This document shows, in pieces, positions 34,663-45,509 of a stretch of 64,000 nucleotides of DNA; the first letter of the stretch is position 1, and the number at the start of each line of letters is the position of its first letter. The DNA lies in NCBI GenBank assembly GCA_026122225.1, contig JANEZZ010000979.1, forward strand, positions 1 through 64,000, given 5' to 3'. Origin of the DNA: Heloderma charlesbogerti (lineage: Eukaryota; Chordata; Lepidosauria; Squamata; Helodermatidae). Under the pieces are notes generated by a model. The model was not told the DNA's origin and did not search any database. It was given only the letters and a program-made list of their open reading frames with translations. Both the position numbers and the translations under genes were made by a program.

Positions 34663-35065
34663 GGGCACAATCCTATGGCCACTAGTCTGCAGCTAGACAG
34701 CCATAGCATAGGTCCGTTCCCTGAGAACCAACCTCCACCCCCTCCCATGCTGCCTCGTAGGCAGCGCAGAATGGCCCCTTGCTCAGAAGAGGAGTGTGGA
34801 GCGGAAAAAACGGGGTGTTCTTGGGGGCATGTCTGGGCAGGGAAGTCAGAAATGCTGGTACAACACATCCTACGTGTTGACCAGCTGCCACTTTCTGCGC
34901 TCTGAGGTCCCACGGCTAGACAGCCAAAATCGGCTGTGTAGCCGTAAATGCAGGGCAGGAGGAGCGCAGAGGGGACAATCCTCTCCGTGCTTCTCCTGCC
35001 CTGCATTGGATAGGTGGTCACCTCTGAGTTTGGAGGTGGCCGTCTATTCCAACAGGATTGTGCCC
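34663..35065. mobile_element. PIF/Harbinger-like MITE, TTA duplications
   Basis: 403 bp. The left end GGGCACAATCCTATGG is preceded by TTA (34660-34662). The right end AACAGGATTGTGCCC is followed by TTA (35066-35068). Matching 11-bp inverted ends plus a TTA duplication are the PIF/Harbinger hallmark. The interior is the inverse of 31445-31886. Confidence 0.82.
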
Positions 35066-35288
35066 TTAAAGTAATTTGTGTTTTGGCCCTCAGCCAACAG
35101 TTGTTGATGAAGGGAGAGAACAATTTCAGACAGTTCTTACTATTTCTAACTTTATTAATGTGAGAAATGTGGGGTTGGTTTTTGTTTGTTTTGTTTGGCT
35201 CACCCCTCCAACCACTAGGTATTACTGTTACTCAAATTGGTTTCAATTGACATTAATTACCATCTCAAATAACTTCCTGCTTTGTTAA

Positions 35289-35596
35289 TCTAGCCATGAT
35301 AGGCTACGTGAATCATCACGTAGCCTATCAGGGGGCGTTTTTTTTTTCTTTTATTGCAATGGCGGAGGTGGCAGCCGGTCAAAAGACCGGCTGCCGCTCC
35401 CGCCCCACTCGAACACCCACCGAACTGCCGGCCGGACCCGCCGCCGGGAGGGACATTCGGCGAAGGTAAGTCCCGTCCCGGGGGGGGTGCGGGGGGCGGG
35501 GGGGTTCGGAGGATTTCTCAATTTCTTGTTCGGGGGGCCAAACACGGTGGCGCTCGGCCCCCCAAAGTTTCAGGGAGAAATTCTCTGCCATCCCTA
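35289..35596 (-). mobile_element. Nested-palindrome hAT MITE, truncated copy 8
   Basis: Only the left-end half remains (in reverse orientation): one TAGGCTACGTGA hairpin (35298-35331), the GGCAGCCGGTCAAAAGACC hairpin, AGGTAAGT at 35464-35471 and the terminal hairpin with CATCCCTA ending at 35596. The break at 35289 lies in a TAGCCATGATAGG arm. It adjoins BovB copy 2 directly. Confidence 0.9.
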
Positions 35597-36716
35597 GATT
35601 TTCTTGAAGAGATCTCAAGTCTTTCCCATTCTGTTGTTTTCCTCAATTTCTTTGCATTGTTCATTTAAGAAGGCCTTCTTGTCTCTCCTTGCTATTCTCT
35701 GGAACTCTGCATTCAGTTGCATATATCTTCCCCTTTCTCCCTTGCTTTTCGCTTCTCTTCTTTCCTCAGCTACTTGTAAAGCCTCATCAGACAGCCACTT
35801 GGCTTTCTTGCATGTCTTTTTCTTTGGGATGGATTGAGTTGCTGCCTCCTGAACAATGTTACGGACCTCCATCCATAGTTCCTCAGGCACTGTGTCTATC
35901 AGGTCTAATAGCTTAAATCTATTCCTCACCTCCACTGTATATTCATCAGGGATATGATTTAGGTCATACCTGAATGGTTTAGTGGTTTTCCCTACGTTCT
36001 TCAATTTAAGCCGAAATTTTGCAAGAAGCAGCTCATGATCTGAGCCACAGTCAGCTCCAGGTCTTGTTTTTACTGACTGTATAGAGCTTCTCCATCTTTG
36101 GCTGCAAAGGATATAATCAATCTGATTTCGATATTGACCATCTGGTGATGTCCATGTGTAGAGTCGCCTCTTGTGCTGTTGGAAAGGAGTGTTTGCTATG
36201 ATCAGCATGTTCTCTTGGCAAAACTCTATTAGCTTTTGTCCTGCTTCATTTTGTACACCAAGGCCATGCCTGCCTGTTATCCCGGTGATTTCTTGCCTTC
36301 CTACTTTAGCATTTCAATCCCTATGATGAAGAGGACATCTTTTTTTGGTGTTAGTTCTAGAAGGTGTTGTAGGTCTTCATAGAACAGATCATCCTCAGCT
36401 TCTTTGGCCTCAGTGGTTGGGGCATAGACTTGAATTACTGTGATGTTGAATGGTTTGCCTTGGATTCATACTGAGATCATTCTATCATTTTTAAGATTGT
36501 ACCCCAGTACTGCTTTTCCCACCCTTTTGTTGACTATGAGTGCTATGAATACTATGAGTGCTAATTTATTTCTTCTAAGGGATTCTCACCACCAGACACA
36601 TCCACAGCTGAGTGTCCTTTCGGGTTTGGCCCAGCCGCTTCACTCTTTCTGGCGCTACTTGGAAATACCCTGTGCTCTTCCCCAGTAGTATATTGGACAC
36701 CTTCCGACCTGAGGGC
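35597..36716 (-). mobile_element. BovB copy 2, fragment
   Basis: Corresponds to about 61980-63275 of the intact copy: the 5' leader, endonuclease and linker. It is cut at its RT side by the hAT terminus at 35596. A deletion at about 36585 removes most of the leader between TCTTCTAAGGGATTC and CACCAGACACATCC, and there is a small duplication near 36540-36560. The open stretch 35615-36208 (minus) covers the second half of the endonuclease with SDHELLLAKF and the linker. No functional product. Confidence 0.92.
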
Positions 36717-36938
36717 GGACCTCATTACTTCTGAGGAACCATGCATAGGAGATTGCATTGTTAATCTGGCTTTAAAAAAAAGATATTCAATAAAAATATA
36801 AAGTTGTGAAACTTATGTAAAAAATTAAATACTCTGCATGGGTAGAAACTGTTGTGGAGTCTGAGAAGTGAGTAGCATCCCAAACTACTCTGACTTCTCT
36901 CTGCCTCTCCTAGAGGAAGGAGGTGATAAAGTTTCTAA

Positions 36939-37358
36939 GAGAGCAATCCTATGGCCGCTAGACACAGCATATACCCGTTTCCGGGAACTGACCTCGGAGC
37001 CCATGCTCCGAGGTCGGTTCCTGGAAAACCGCCCCCCCATCTGCGCTGCCTTGGAGAAGCCCTGTCCTCTGCGCTCAGAAGATGAGCACAGAGCAACTGG
37101 AAAGGGGTGGGGCTGGCGGGTGTTCTGGGGTGGGGAGAGCGGAGCTGTGCGTATAGCGCATTCAATGTGTCGTACGGCAGCTTCCTCCCCTGGTCGGCTC
37201 CCCCACCGCTAGACAGCTGAAGACGGCGGTCTAGTGAAAAACAGCAAGGCAGGAGAGGCGCGGAGGGAACAATCCCCCCGTGCTTCTCCTGCATTGCTTT
37301 GGATAGGCAGTCGTCTCCGAGTTCAGGGGCGGCCGCCTGTCTAGTTAGGATTGCGCCC
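36939..37358. mobile_element. PIF/Harbinger-like MITE, TAA duplications
   Basis: 420 bp, GAGAGCAATCCTATGG at the left and AGGATTGCGCCC at the right, with TAA at 36936-36938 and TAA at 37359-37361. Contains CCCATGCTCCGAGGTCGGTTC and AGACAGCTGAAGACGGCGGTCTAG. Younger-looking (more CpG) than its relatives. Confidence 0.8.
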
Positions 37359-37928
37359 TAAAGGTGCTTTGTAAACCCCACTACCACAAGGCTGCTTTTC
37401 AGTAACAAATGTTTTGGTCATTGAATTTTTTCTTGTTTTGTTAAAGCTGTCTTTTTTTCTCACACACACATGCACATGCACACACACGTCCCTCTCTCCT
37501 TCTCTTTTACAGCCAGAGGTACACTGCCTCTGAACATGGAGGTTCTAGCTCTTAGACTTTTTCCAGAGAGTATTCGACATTGCCCCTCTCCTATATAAAT
37601 ATTTTTCTCTCTCTTCCTTCCCCCATTTTTTTTTAAATGGAGAGTACTTTCTTATCCAATCCACCCACCCTAAAGGTAGATATTTCTGTCTTATCTTCTC
37701 CCCACCCCCTGATTAAATAAATAATTTTAGCATTAAGTCCCCCCCCCCCGCGCACCCTGTAGATTAACTTAATATGTCTTGGCACAGTGTTTCTCTCTCT
37801 CTCCCTCTCTTTTTAGAAGGGGAGTGACAAAACAAAAAGTAATTTCTGACTCCCCCACAGTGTATTTCTCAATCCTCCCTCCCTGCCCCCACCTTTAAAC
37901 CAATACATTTATTGGCTGGAGATTAAAC

Positions 37929-38025
37929 AGTGCAATCCTATGCTTGTCTACTCAGAAGTAAGTCCCATTGTTTTAAATGGAGCATATTTCCAGATAAGTG
38001 TGTATATATGGATTGCAACCTATGC
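37929..38025 (+). repeat. Short GCAATCC-type repeat
   Basis: GTGCAATCCTATGCTTGTCT ... ACTCAGAAGTAAGTCCC ... GGATTGCAACC. Related to 5312-5386. Confidence 0.55.
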
Positions 38026-38054
38026 TCCAACCCTCCTGTCTCCTCGACCTCCCA

Positions 38055-38055
38055 A

Positions 38056-38090
<35 letters not shown>
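38055..38090. repeat. (AAAG)n microsatellite
   Basis: About nine AAAG units. Confidence 0.96.
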
Positions 38091-38258
38091 GCGTGATATA
38101 TCTTTTAAATCTCTGTTGCTGTTTTTAAACAACACATCTATGTGAGAAGCTCTGATTCTCAGAAATAAAAGATTCCTCTGCTTTTTCCCCCATGCACACA
38201 TGCACACTCCATCTTTCCCTTCCTCTCTCTTGCAGTCAGAGTTGTACTGGCTCTGAAC

Positions 38259-39843
38259 TAGGGATGTCAGAGAATTCCGCCATGGATCTCAGTGAGGCCG
38301 AATGCCAGTGCATTCAGCCCCCCGAAATCTGTGGTGCAACGAAGCCCCCCGCCCCACCACCCCGTGAAAGGCATGCGAAACAGAGCACTTACCTGGTGTT
38401 GTTCGCGCTGCTTTGCGAATGGCGGCTGCATCTGCAGCCGCCATTCGCTTCCCCATTTAGGCCGTGATAGGCTACGTAAATACTTACGTAGTCTATCACG
38501 GCTAATGCAGGGATGCCATTTGCGTCCCTGCAGAGGCTGTGATAGGCTACGTAAATATTTATGTAGCCTATCATGGCAAAAAAATGGAATGCAAATGGTG
38601 GCCGCCGTAGCTGCTGCCATTTGCGTTCCTGTTTTTTTTTTTGCTGTGATAGGCTACGTAAATATTTATGTAGCCTTTCATGGTAATAAAACAGGGGTGC
38701 AAATGGCATAGTGGCCGCCATTTGCGCCCCTGTCTTTCGCCGTGATAGGCTACAAAAATATTTACGTAGCCTATCACGGCCAAAAACATCAACGCAAATG
38801 GCAGCCGCCATAGCCACTGCCATTTGCGTCCGCAGGCTCTAGGGATGTACGAAAGTCACTTACCTTTTCGCACCTTGGCTTCGCAGTGGGGGGGGAGGCG
38901 CTTCTCTTCTCCCCCCGAAGTTCAGGCGAGGGGGGGGAGGCGTCCTGCCTCGCCCGGCTGAAATTCAGGCCGGGGGGGAGGCTTCCTGCCTTGTCTGGCC
39001 GAAATTCAGGCCGGGGAGAAGCGCCCCGTCTCCCCGGCCGCGAAACAAAGTGTAAAAAAACAACAACACCCTGATAGGCTACGTAACGATTAACGTAGCC
39101 TATCACGGCTAGATTTCCAAAGTCAGACGTGATAGGCTACGTAAATCGTTACGTAGCCTATCACGGGTGACTTTGGGGGGAAAAAAAGCGCATACGCAAA
39201 TGGCGACACCCTATGGGCGCCACCATTTGCATTCCTTATTTGGTCCCGGTAGTCTACGTAAAGATTTACGTAGACTATGCTGTAGTCTACGTAAAACTTT
39301 ACGTAGACTACCAGGACCAAATAAGGAACGCAAATGGTGGTGCCCATAGGGTGCTGCCATTTGCGTACGCACTTTTTTTTTTTCCAAAGTCACCCGTGAT
39401 AGGCTACGTAACGATTTATGTAGCCTATCACGGGTTGGTTTTTTTTTTTTAAACTTTGTAATGGCGGCGGCTGCAGCTGGTCAGAAGACCGGCTGCCGCC
39501 CCCACCCCCGACGCAAGGCCGATGAACCACCGCCGGGACCCGCCGCCAGGAGGGACATTCGCCAAAGGTAAGTCCCATCCCGGGGGGGCGGGGGGGCGGA
39601 GAATTTCACCGCTAATTTCGGGGGGCTGAATGTGTTGGTGCTCAGCTCCCTGAAGATTCGGGAAGAAATTCTCCGCCATCCCTAGCAGGCTCCACACGCC
39701 TGTGAATGCACCCAGCCGGCGGCTCCGCAGAGTTGCTGCGAAGCGGAGCCGGCCAGGTTAGGATTTCAGGGGGAGGCGCTCCGCACCTCCCCCCTACCGC
39801 GAATCACCCCTGCGAAAAGGTAAGTGACTTTCGTACATCCCTA
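38259..39843 (+). mobile_element. Nested-palindrome hAT MITE, copy 9 (outer)
   Basis: 1585 bp including copy 10; 740 bp on its own. Perfect duplication CTCTGAAC (38251-38258 and 39844-39851). Hairpins on TAGGCTACGTAAATA at 38465-38500, 38537-38574, 38645-38680 and 38745-38780 alternate with ATTTGCGT-type hairpins. ACTTACCT at 38387-38394 and AGGTAAGT at 39818-39825 point outward. Confidence 0.94.
38840..39684 (-). mobile_element. Nested-palindrome hAT MITE, copy 10, inserted in copy 9
   Basis: 845 bp, reverse orientation, perfect duplication GCAGGCTC (38832-38839 and 39685-39692). Three GAAATTCAGGCCGGGG-type units in its right end (38916-39020). A complete module set follows: paired hairpins (39071-39165), a GCAAATGGCGACACC hairpin, a TAGTCTACGTAAAG mirror block at 39250-39312, and mirror modules to 39434. 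Donor-like octamers at 38858-38865 and 39566-39573. Confidence 0.94.
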
Positions 39844-39949
39844 CTCTGAACATAGAGGGGCTTTGGACCGTTTCAAGAGAAAAATGAATGCTCTCCTCCC
39901 CTTCCTCTTCTATTTTCTCCTAAGTCAACATGCTTTTTTGGTTGAGGAT

Positions 39950-40347
39950 TTAGGCTGCAATCCTATACACACTTAACTGGGAGTGAATTGGAAACTCTGA
40001 AAAGACTTGCATAGGAGTACACTATTAATCTATGATCCCTCCTCCCCAAATTACAGCACAAGAGTTTTAAAACTTCTGTGGCTGATACTCAGTACATCTA
40101 TGCAAAGCTAAAAGAGAATTCATTTAGAGATAATTTGGGGGGAAAGGAGAGAGTGAAACTGAAGTCCAACCAGAAGTAAAATCACTTGCAATACATAGAG
40201 TTATACAGGCAGGAAGAAGCACACACAATAAATGTTATACCAGCATTTTTTTAAAAAGCATTTTGGATGCAATCCTTTGCATGTTTAGACAGAAAGAAAG
40301 TCCTACAGCTCCCAGCATTCCCCAGTCAACAGTGCACCTTTAAGACT
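39950..40347. other. Fragments of short GCAATCC repeats
   Basis: GGCTGCAATCCTATACACACTTAACTGGGAG at about 39952 and GGATGCAATCCTTTGCATGTTTAGACAGAAAG at about 40264 (shown here only as landmarks). The latter includes TACAGCTCCCAGCATTCC, the inverse of the phrase in 46118-46353. No gene. Confidence 0.5.
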
Positions 40348-40540
40348 GCACCTTTAGAGAGCAATCCTATGCAGATTGACAGTCGCCTCTGAGCCTGGAG
40401 ACAACTGCTTATCCAATGCAGGGCGGGAGGAGTGATGAGGAGCAGATCTCTCCCTCACTCCCCCTGCCCTGCTGTCATGGCTAGATAACCGATTTCTAGC
40501 CGTGGGACCTTGGAGCATGGGAAGCAGCAGCACACATAGG

Positions 40541-40892
40541 TAGGGTTGGCGGAGAATTTCTCCACGAATCTTCAGGAGGCTGAGCGCCGATGCATTCGGC
40601 CCCCCGAAAGTGTTGGGGAAATTCTCCGCCGGTGCCCCCCCCCCGGGATGGGACTTACCTTCGGCGAATGTCCCTCTCAGTGGCGGGTCCCGGCGGCGGT
40701 TCGTCAGTGGTTCATCGGGGGCGGGGGCGGCAGCCAGTCTCCCGACTGGCTGCCGACGCCGCCATTGCAAAAAAAAAAAGTAAAGTAAACCCCACACACA
40801 CACCCGTGATAGGCTATGTAACGATTTACGTAGCCTATCATGGCTAGATTTCCAAAGTCAGCCATGATAGGCTATGTAAATTGTCACGTAGA
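40541..40892 (+). mobile_element. Nested-palindrome hAT MITE, truncated copy 11
   Basis: Left half only: TAGGGTTGGCGGAGAATTTC, terminal hairpin, ACTTACCT at 40653-40660, a CAGCCAGTCTCCCGACTGGCTG hairpin, one full TAGGCTATGTAACG hairpin and half of the next (ending at 40890), where copy 12 begins. Confidence 0.88.
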
Positions 40893-41550
40893 TAGGGATG
40901 GCGGAGAATTTCTCCCCGAAACTTCGGGGGGGCCGAGCGCCAACGTGTTCGGCCCCCCAAAGAAGTTTCGGGGAGAAATTCTCCGCACCCCCCCCGCACC
41001 CCGCACCCCCCCCGGGACGGGACTTACCTTTCCCGAATGTCCCTCCCGGGGGCGGGTCCCAGCGGCGGTTCGTCGGGTCTTCGTCAGGGGCGGGGGCGGC
41101 AGCCGATCTTTCGACCAGCTGCCGCCGCCACCATTCCAATAAAAGAAAAAAAAACGCCCCCGTGATAGGCTACGTGACGATTAACGTAGCCTATCACGGC
41201 TAGATTTGCAAAGTCAGCCGTGATAGGCTACGTCAATCGTCACGTAGCCTATCACGGGTGACTTTAAAAAAAAAAAAAAAAGCGTGTACGGCTAATGGCG
41301 GCCCCCATAGGGAGCCGCCATTCACGTTCCTTATTTGGTCGCTGTAGTCTACATAAAGATTACGTAGACTACAGCGAAAATAAGGGCAACGCTATTTTCG
41401 TTGCCCTTATTTTCGCCGTAGTCTACGTAAAGATTTATGTAGACTACAGCGACCAAATAAGGAACGCGAATGGCGGCTCCCTATGGGGCCGCCATTTGCA
41501 TACGCGCTTTTTTTTTTTAAGTCACCCGTGATAGGCTACGTGACGATTTT
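40893..41550 (+). mobile_element. Nested-palindrome hAT MITE, copy 12, right end missing
   Basis: It starts TAGGGATGGCGGAGAATT and has a near-perfect terminal hairpin (TTTCTCCCCGAAACTTCGG ... AAGTTTCGGGGAGAAATT), ACTTACCT at 41022-41029, two hairpins at 41162-41258, a GGCTAATGGCGGCCCC hairpin, a TAGTCTACATAAAG / TAGTCTACGTAAAG mirror block centred near 41390 and the first half of the final hairpin. The right end and its duplication are lost in a deletion that stops in the Harbinger MITE. Confidence 0.9.
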
Positions 41551-41576
41551 GTCACAATCCCCATAGGATTGTGCCC

Positions 41577-43544
41577 TTAACTGTTTTAGTGATGGATTTA
41601 CACTGCTTATGCATGTTCCCCTCCTACTCAACACTCCAGTGATGCTTGGTAAAAGAAAATGCAGGACATAGTGGCATTCTGTTCAGTGTTCTTCCATCCC
41701 TGCTTCAGTTCATTGGTGGCCACTTGCAGCAATTGATGGTTAAATGCTGAAAGCAATGGTGCTGCTGTCTCACATGTTTCTTTTCAGAAATACCTCCTTT
41801 TTTAATTGATGTATTACTGCAAAGAACATTATGCCACAGTAGGGAACAACATTTCTTGATTAAATTCAAGGGAACAGATATGATAAGGAAAATTTAAGAA
41901 GTAGTTTATAAGCATAAGAAGAAAATGAGGTTGGAACACAGATGATTATGAAGTACTGGAACAATTGTGTTTGTTTATATCCAGATTAGATTGATGTTTC
42001 CCAAAAATAAAAAAAAATGTTAAACAGTGCTTTGTGTTTTCCTTCTGCCTTTCATTCATTGAATAATTTCAGCAAGTTTTACAATTTCAAATTGTCCAGG
42101 TTTTCTGCAGTAATGTAATGATGCATTTTGAAGTGCAGCTGTTCATCATGACAGTCCCCCAAGCTGCACTCCCAGGGAGCATCCAAAGGCAGCTGCATTG
42201 ATCCATGTCAACAAACCAGTTCCTGCAGTTTTCTTTTCCATCAGGAGCAGGTCTTTCGTAAAGCTAATGGGTCTTAATTACCCATACAAAGGCTGGTCCC
42301 AAAATACTTTGCATTATTACAGGAAGAGCTGAAAACAATATATTGTTTTCCCCCAGCTGCTGTGAGGATTTTAGCTAAGATCAAGGGGGACAGGGAAATT
42401 TGAGCAGGTGGGAGATGACATCAGCATCCCTGCTAATGAAATAAGTGCCAGTGCTGCATTCTTGTGAGCCCTGCCTCCACTACGCCACTGGTTTTCCGTA
42501 GCGATTCTTTGATATTTCAAACTACTGCAGTGTGCTATTTTGACTTTGAGGCAAAGTACCCGCAGCTTTATGTGATTCTAAATTAAGTTGCAGTGTTCCC
42601 TTTGTTAAGGTTCTCTGTGTAACCCAACAAATTATTTAATAGGTTGAAAGAAATGTCAGAATCCAACATTCACGTAACTGTATAAACTTTTTTTTTCTTC
42701 CAATACATTCATATTCATGGGCAGGTCCACCAGACATGCAAAAAAATTCTGTTCCTGATTTCCAAAACACCAACTGTTGTCATTATTAGATGTATAGATT
42801 TTGCTTCACCTTATATGGGCAAGACACCAGAAATACATAATTTTGCCATTATTTTCTTTGAGGTTAATGCCAAGTAGGGATATTGAGAGTGCCCGAGTGG
42901 GTCCAGGAGCTTGATGGACTCCCTCCCCCTGCTTGCCCCCCAAACCTGGCTTGGAGAGACCCTGCTGCCAAGCTACGCTCATCTCCTATGACTTACCCAG
43001 ACCTGTCACAAGTGCTTGGCAGCTGTCTGCAACCTCCAGCGAGTCACCATATTTATGCAGTTTGTGCTAAAATGTGTTTTTCCCACAAATGTCAGGTTGT
43101 GGAAAAGGCGCCTGTAAGAGGGCCATTTCCGCAAGATGACAGGCAGTGGTGGGGCAGGAGGAGGATGAGAGGGGCTCCCTCAGTCATTTTTTCCCCATTT
43201 GAACTTGGAGTTGCCTGTTTGATACTTTGTTTAAGTATAATAACCTAAACTAATGAATAGCCTTGTGCTTAATACCTGCAGCTCATCTTGAGGTTCCCTA
43301 TTTGAATTTTGAGCATCGGTACTAAGACATATAGATGATATAATAACACTTTCATTCTTGAAATCAATGTTTCAGTCCAAATCTCATTGACGTATTTTGG
43401 ATTTTTTAAGTTTACCAATACTGTCAGATTACATAGGCCTGGATCCAGAAGTTGTTGTTTTTCTGCACAACCCCACTGACATCACCCAGCCTGCAGAGAT
43501 CTTGGTGGGGGGTGTATTGGCCCCAGGAGCGTAGCTGAGTTATT
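41577..43544. other. Mostly unrecognised; L1-type trace
   Basis: No host exon recognised. A weak L1-type match lies at 42685-42840 (listed separately). A TAGGGATATTGAGAG start at about 42877 followed by GC-rich sequence may be an old MITE end, but no partner end is visible. Confidence 0.35.
42685..42840 (-). mobile_element. L1-type LINE ORF2 fragment
   Basis: On the minus strand a short stretch translates as ...FLHVWWTCPMN. This resembles the FxHxWWxCP block in the C-terminal part of L1 ORF2 proteins. Frames are broken upstream, so it is an old remnant. Confidence 0.45.
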
Positions 43545-44030
43545 TGTAGTGTTAGAGGGGCCTAGAGATCCATAACACTTGCTTAAGTTCATTATTGGTG
43601 CAATCCCCATGCTAGTAAGCCTCTGAGCATGTGCAGATGAGTCAAAAGGCCAATAACAGCCTTCTTGGTGCATTCCTTGCTAATGAGGAGAGTCCTTATC
43701 TCTGATGTGCCTGGGAAGCAAAGTCTGTTTACAGGTGGCTGTGCTTGAGAACCAAACATTGCTAGCCTATGCTGAGAATGAATGCTAGGGGTGCATGCTG
43801 CTGAAACACTGCTTATTGCTAACCTGTAGAGTATAAGACCCATTGTACCCAATAGCTCGGGGTTCAGAGAAGCTGTCTGATCCAACCATTGGGTACGCCT
43901 GTGTGCTGTTAAGTTACCCAATAAAGTACTACTTGTAAGCAAACCTTTGAGTCTGATTTATCACTATCTTGGCACTTCTAACCTAAGAGTTCAATGCCCA
44001 CGGCCAGGGCGACACAGGGGGCTGAACACC
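43545..44030 (+). other. Possible solo LTR
   Basis: A TATA-like GAGTATAAGACCC (about 43830) is followed by CCCAATAAAGTACTAC (about 43918) and a downstream U5-like part. Spacing of roughly 90 bp between promoter and AATAAA fits a short R region. No clear TG...CA borders with target duplication were found, so the retroviral reading stays tentative. Confidence 0.35.
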
Positions 44031-44129
44031 CCTGCTCTAAAGTATCAGGCTCGTCATTTGGGGTGCTTTTAAATCAGTCACTGTCAGGGGATGGGCAGGT
44101 CATCTTGGTGGCCTGAAGCACTTTTTATC

Positions 44130-44925
44130 AGCTTAAGCTGATATACCAACTGTGCGACCCTATCTGGACACAGATAGCCTTGACACAGTTATCCGCAGGA
44201 ATCCTCAAACTTTCTGTTTGGATTACTGCAGTGTGTTGTATGTGGGGCTGCCTTTGAAAAAGTTCCAGATACTTCAGCTGGTCCAAAGTAGGTGCCAAGA
44301 TCGTTGACTGGGACTGGCTGTTCCAATCTTTAAAAAAAATAATAAATCTGTCAGTCCATTCCCAGGCACAATTCAAAGTGTTAATTTTAACATATAAAGG
44401 CCTAAACAGGTTAGGCCTTTATCTAGGTTAAATAACAACAATGCATTGTAGATTGGGCTACCTTCGGAGACAGTTCAGAAACTGCAGCTAGTGCAGAATT
44501 CGGCAGCCAGGTTGTTGACTGGAAATAGGTGATGTGAACATCTAAGCCCAGTCCTGGCTCACCTTCACTTGTTGCCAATTTGCTTCTGGTCCAGATCTGA
44601 AGTGCTGGTTTTAACCTATAAAGCCCTACATGGCTCAGGACCCCAATACCAAAGGGACCACTCTTCCCGTATAAACCTACCCGGTTCCTGAGGTCATTTT
44701 CAGAGGCCCTTCTTCGTGTACCCCTTCCAAGACAACCTTGAGGTGTGTGTATGTCAGTATGGGAATGGGCCTTTTCTGTGATAATCCCTTATTTATGGAC
44801 TGTGTTCCAGGAACCTTGTCTGGCACCAACACTATCAACTTATCAGTGCCAGACAAAGACGTACTTATTTTCCCAAGCATCAGTTAAGGTGCAATTGTTG
44901 TGGGTTGCTTTTGTGATGTTCATAC
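44130..44925 (+). mobile_element. L2-type LINE, C-terminal ORF remnants
   Basis: Broken frames on the plus strand translate to L2 RT C-terminal phrases in order: LDYCSVLYVGLPLK (about 44215), LQLVQ, FKVLILTYKGLNR (about 44370), then a second partly duplicated pass with LPICFWSRSEVLVLTYKALHG (about 44570) and RAFSVIIPYLW (about 44770) ending TKTYLFSQAS. This suggests two L2 copies or a tandem rearrangement. Many stops; inactive. Confidence 0.75.
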
Positions 44926-45509
44926 TAGGCTGTGAGATTATGGGCTCCTTCACACTGAGCTTTTATCCTGCAATTGAGATTGCTCCTTCATGGATGTTTG
45001 TGGACTCTTTACATGACACCATGATCATTCAAGGCCTCTCTTGCACTAAATGCCCTTTGTTCCGTTTTTAAATAGATCGCAGATAATAAGCTATCAAATT
45101 GCCTGGTTGTATTCCACTTCAGTTTCATCCGTGAAAAGAGTAAAAGCGGCAAGAAGAGGAGCGAGATCAAGGAACGATAATGGAAGACTCAGATACGGCG
45201 AGAAGGAGGGAGAAAGGGGAGGGGGAAAGGAAGCACGTGGAAAAGGAAGTCGTCATGGTCCTGCATTTAAAGCAGAAGCAGAAAGCGCTGTTTTAAATGC
45301 AGGATTTTAGGCTGGTATAGAGATGCCCTATGTTTTTGTGGTTTTTATTTTTATTTGTATTATTGACCTGATTATGGCCATATTCATTTTGGGGGAGTCT
45401 TCTCCTTCTCCTTCTCCCTGTTACATTACTCATGGATTTCTGTATTGTGCGTGTAAGTCACTCCAAGACTGCTTCTGGTGGTGGGAAGTGATGCAAACAT
45501 ATAGTAAAC

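Larger units (their letters stand above)
40357..41576. mobile_element. PIF/Harbinger-like MITE invaded by two hAT elements
   Basis: The left end GAGAGCAATCCTATGC follows TTA (40354-40356). The right end CCATAGGATTGTGCCC is followed by TTA (41577-41579). The left 180 bp matches the other family members (GCTTATCCAATGCAGGGC, GGCTAGATAACCGATTT). The inner part was replaced by nested-palindrome copies 11 and 12 and a deletion, leaving only about 25 bp of its right end. Confidence 0.75.

Noticed and set aside
38465..38780. Regularly spaced TAGGCTACGTA repeats as a CRISPR array
   Set aside because: Repeats are palindromic modules alternating with ATTTGCGT hairpins inside a transposon with 8-bp duplications in vertebrate DNA. 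Spacers are not unique.
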